From: Paracoccaceae bacterium
GTDB taxonomy: Bacteria > Pseudomonadota > Alphaproteobacteria > Rhodobacterales > Rhodobacteraceae
Assembly (NCBI GenBank): GCA_016765235.1
Contig: JAESQH010000228.1
Location: 1 to 5,281 of the forward strand
Direction: 5' to 3'
Length of the DNA: 5,281 nt
Shown here: one piece after another, positions 4,195 to 5,281 of the stretch
How the letters are laid out: the number at the start of each line of letters is the position of its first letter
How positions within the stretch are numbered: position 1 is the first letter of the stretch
Program-made: the position numbers and the translations under genes
Notes under the pieces: model-generated
What the model was told of the DNA's origin: nothing
Databases searched by the model: none
Seen by the model: the letters and a program-made list of their open reading frames with translations, nothing else

Positions 4195-5281
4195 GCGCCC
4201 CCGGCATGCCAGCCCGCAGCGCCGCCGCGCAACTTTTGCACGGCGTTTTGCACGACGGCACGATGATATCCGAACTGATCGACGCCAAAGACGGACCGTT
4301 AAAAGACTTGCCGCCAAGTGCACGGGCGCGGGCGCAATCCTTGACGCTGTCGACGCTTCGCCACCTCGCACCGCTCGATATCGTTCTAGACCAGTTCCTG
4401 AACAAATCCCCACCGCTAAAAGTCCGTAACGCCTTGCGTCTGGCCGCGAATGAGATGTTGGTGGACGGTGTCGCCCCCCACGCCGCCGTTGATGCCGCCG
4501 TGCGTTTGGTGCGCGAAAGCCGCAAGTTGCAACATCTGTCAGGCCTAACCAACGCCGTTGCGCGGCGCGTGGCGGAACACGGGCCGGAAATCTGGGCCGA
4601 TATGGATCCCCAAGAATTGCCTGCATGGCTGGGTAAACCCGTTGAACGCGCATACGGCGAAGATGCCCTGCAAGGGATCGAGGCCGCGCATGCCAAAGGT
4701 GCGCCACTCGATTTAACCCTTCGTAAACCCGCTGATGCAGAAATATTGGCCAAGGAACTGGACGCTGAAATCCTGCCAACTGGCAGTTTGCGTTTGCAAA
4801 AACCTGGGCAAGTTTCCACGATGGCCGGATATGATGATGGCCTGTGGTGGGTGCAAGACGCCGCTGCCGCGATGCCGGTGCAACTGCTGGGCAATGTCAA
4901 AGGCAAACGCGTGCTGGATTTGTGTGCAGCTCCCGGTGGCAAAACCATGCAACTGGCGGCAGGCGGGGCCGAAGTGATCGCGGTCGATATCTCCAAAGAC
5001 CGCCTTGTGCGCGTCGCGGAAAACCTGAAACGCACGAAACTGACGGCCAAGGTCATCGCGTCTGACATCGTGCGTTGGTCGCCTGATAAACCCGTCGATA
5101 TGATCCTGCTGGACGCACCTTGTTCGGCCACAGGCACCATTCGCCGCCACCCCGACCTACCTTTCGGGAAATCCGGTGATCTGAAACCAATCCTGCGTTT
5201 GCAGCAAAAACTGCTGTCGCGCGCCTTTGACTGGCTGAAACCCGGTGGTCAAATCGTCTATTGCACGTGTTCCTTGCTTCC
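4191..5281 (+). CDS. rsmB: RsmB-type 16S rRNA (cytosine-C5) methyltransferase, 3' end cut by the window
   Basis: Transfers a methyl group from S-adenosylmethionine to C5 of a 16S rRNA cytosine (C967 in E. coli numbering) during 30S maturation in the cytoplasm. The 363 codons seen run to the edge without a stop. Domains: NusB-like RNA-binding domain about 6-128 (PPLKVRNALRLAANEML at 74-90, HAAVDAAVRLVR at 97-108), then a Rossmann methyltransferase domain. SAM motif I is VLDLCAAPGGK (241-251), with acidic D266 in VIAVDIS. Motif IV DAPCSATGTIRRHPD (308-322) has the product-release Cys311. Motif VI YCTCS (357-361) has the nucleophile Cys360. Both cysteines that mark m5C enzymes are therefore present, and only the last part of the catalytic domain is missing. 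The ATG at 4191 is the only ATG, GTG or TTG in frame after the stop at 4131-4133; it lacks its own SD and overlaps the leader ORF stop. The sequence is GC-rich, unlike the element genes. Confidence 0.96.
   Translation, partial: MSAPGMPARSAAAQLLHGVLHDGTMISELIDAKDGPLKDLPPSARARAQSLTLSTLRHLAPLDIVLDQFLNKSPPLKVRNALRLAANEMLVDGVAPHAAVDAAVRLVRESRKLQHLSGLTNAVARRVAEHGPEIWADMDPQELPAWLGKPVERAYGEDALQGIEAAHAKGAPLDLTLRKPADAEILAKELDAEILPTGSLRLQKPGQVSTMAGYDDGLWWVQDAAAAMPVQLLGNVKGKRVLDLCAAPGGKTMQLAAGGAEVIAVDISKDRLVRVAENLKRTKLTAKVIASDIVRWSPDKPVDMILLDAPCSATGTIRRHPDLPFGKSGDLKPILRLQQKLLSRAFDWLKPGGQIVYCTCSLL

Noticed and set aside
4130..5140. 336-codon minus-strand frame opposite rsmB
   Set aside because: It is the shadow of the GC-rich rsmB gene; the plus strand has all RsmB motifs.
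1..5281. CRISPR array, riboswitch, insertion sequence or rRNA
   Set aside because: No regularly spaced repeats, no transposase, no rRNA or known riboswitch pattern seen by eye.

Overview
The window looks like a junction between an integrated mobile element (left, about 1-2900) and the chromosome of an alphaproteobacterium (right, about 3400-5281). The host call rests on the right-hand genes. A 62-residue DUF1674 / succinate dehydrogenase assembly factor 4 homologue ends in the motif RYGDWEKKGIASDF, and beside it is a divergent RsmB-type rRNA cytosine methyltransferase with the gene style usual in Rhodobacterales. The order is an inference; no rRNA or other marker is present.

Element side: every gene is on the minus strand. 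From right to left they are a 393-residue tyrosine integrase with an N-terminal arm-binding domain and an intact R-K-H-R-H-Y catalytic set (2818-1637), an AT-richer 248-residue protein of unknown function with a GRPRK motif and a probable C-terminal HTH (1620-874), an AlpA-family HTH regulator/excisionase (731-546), a 104-residue winged-helix phage-type protein (443-129), and the first 12 codons of another gene running off the left edge (36-1). Integrase at the end, an accessory gene next to it, then AlpA and small DNA-binding proteins is the usual layout of one end of an integrative element or satellite-like prophage. The other end lies outside the window. Two promoters are plausible: one before alpA (TTGACA near 818) and one before the integrase (TTGACC near 2886).

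Control region: the 160 bases around and upstream of the integrase start are packed with inverted repeats. The most striking is a co-axial double dyad at 2810-2887. Its outer arms cover the start codon and the candidate -35 box, and its inner arms cover the SD-like sequence and the candidate -10 box. A transcript entering from upstream could fold so that the integrase start is hidden, whereas one starting at the local promoter could not. Three further palindromes lie at 2897-2968, where the attachment site would be expected.

Chromosome side: 2888-3440 has no convincing gene. It is followed on the minus strand by a single-PAS-domain protein (3875-3441, perhaps the remains of a chemoreceptor) and the SDHAF4-family gene (4120-3932). 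On the plus strand rsmB starts at 4191 and is cut by the right edge. It is preceded by an eight-codon leader ORF whose stop overlaps the rsmB start (ATGA). The backbone genes work in housekeeping (respiratory complex II assembly, 16S rRNA modification); the element genes work in integration, excision and its control.
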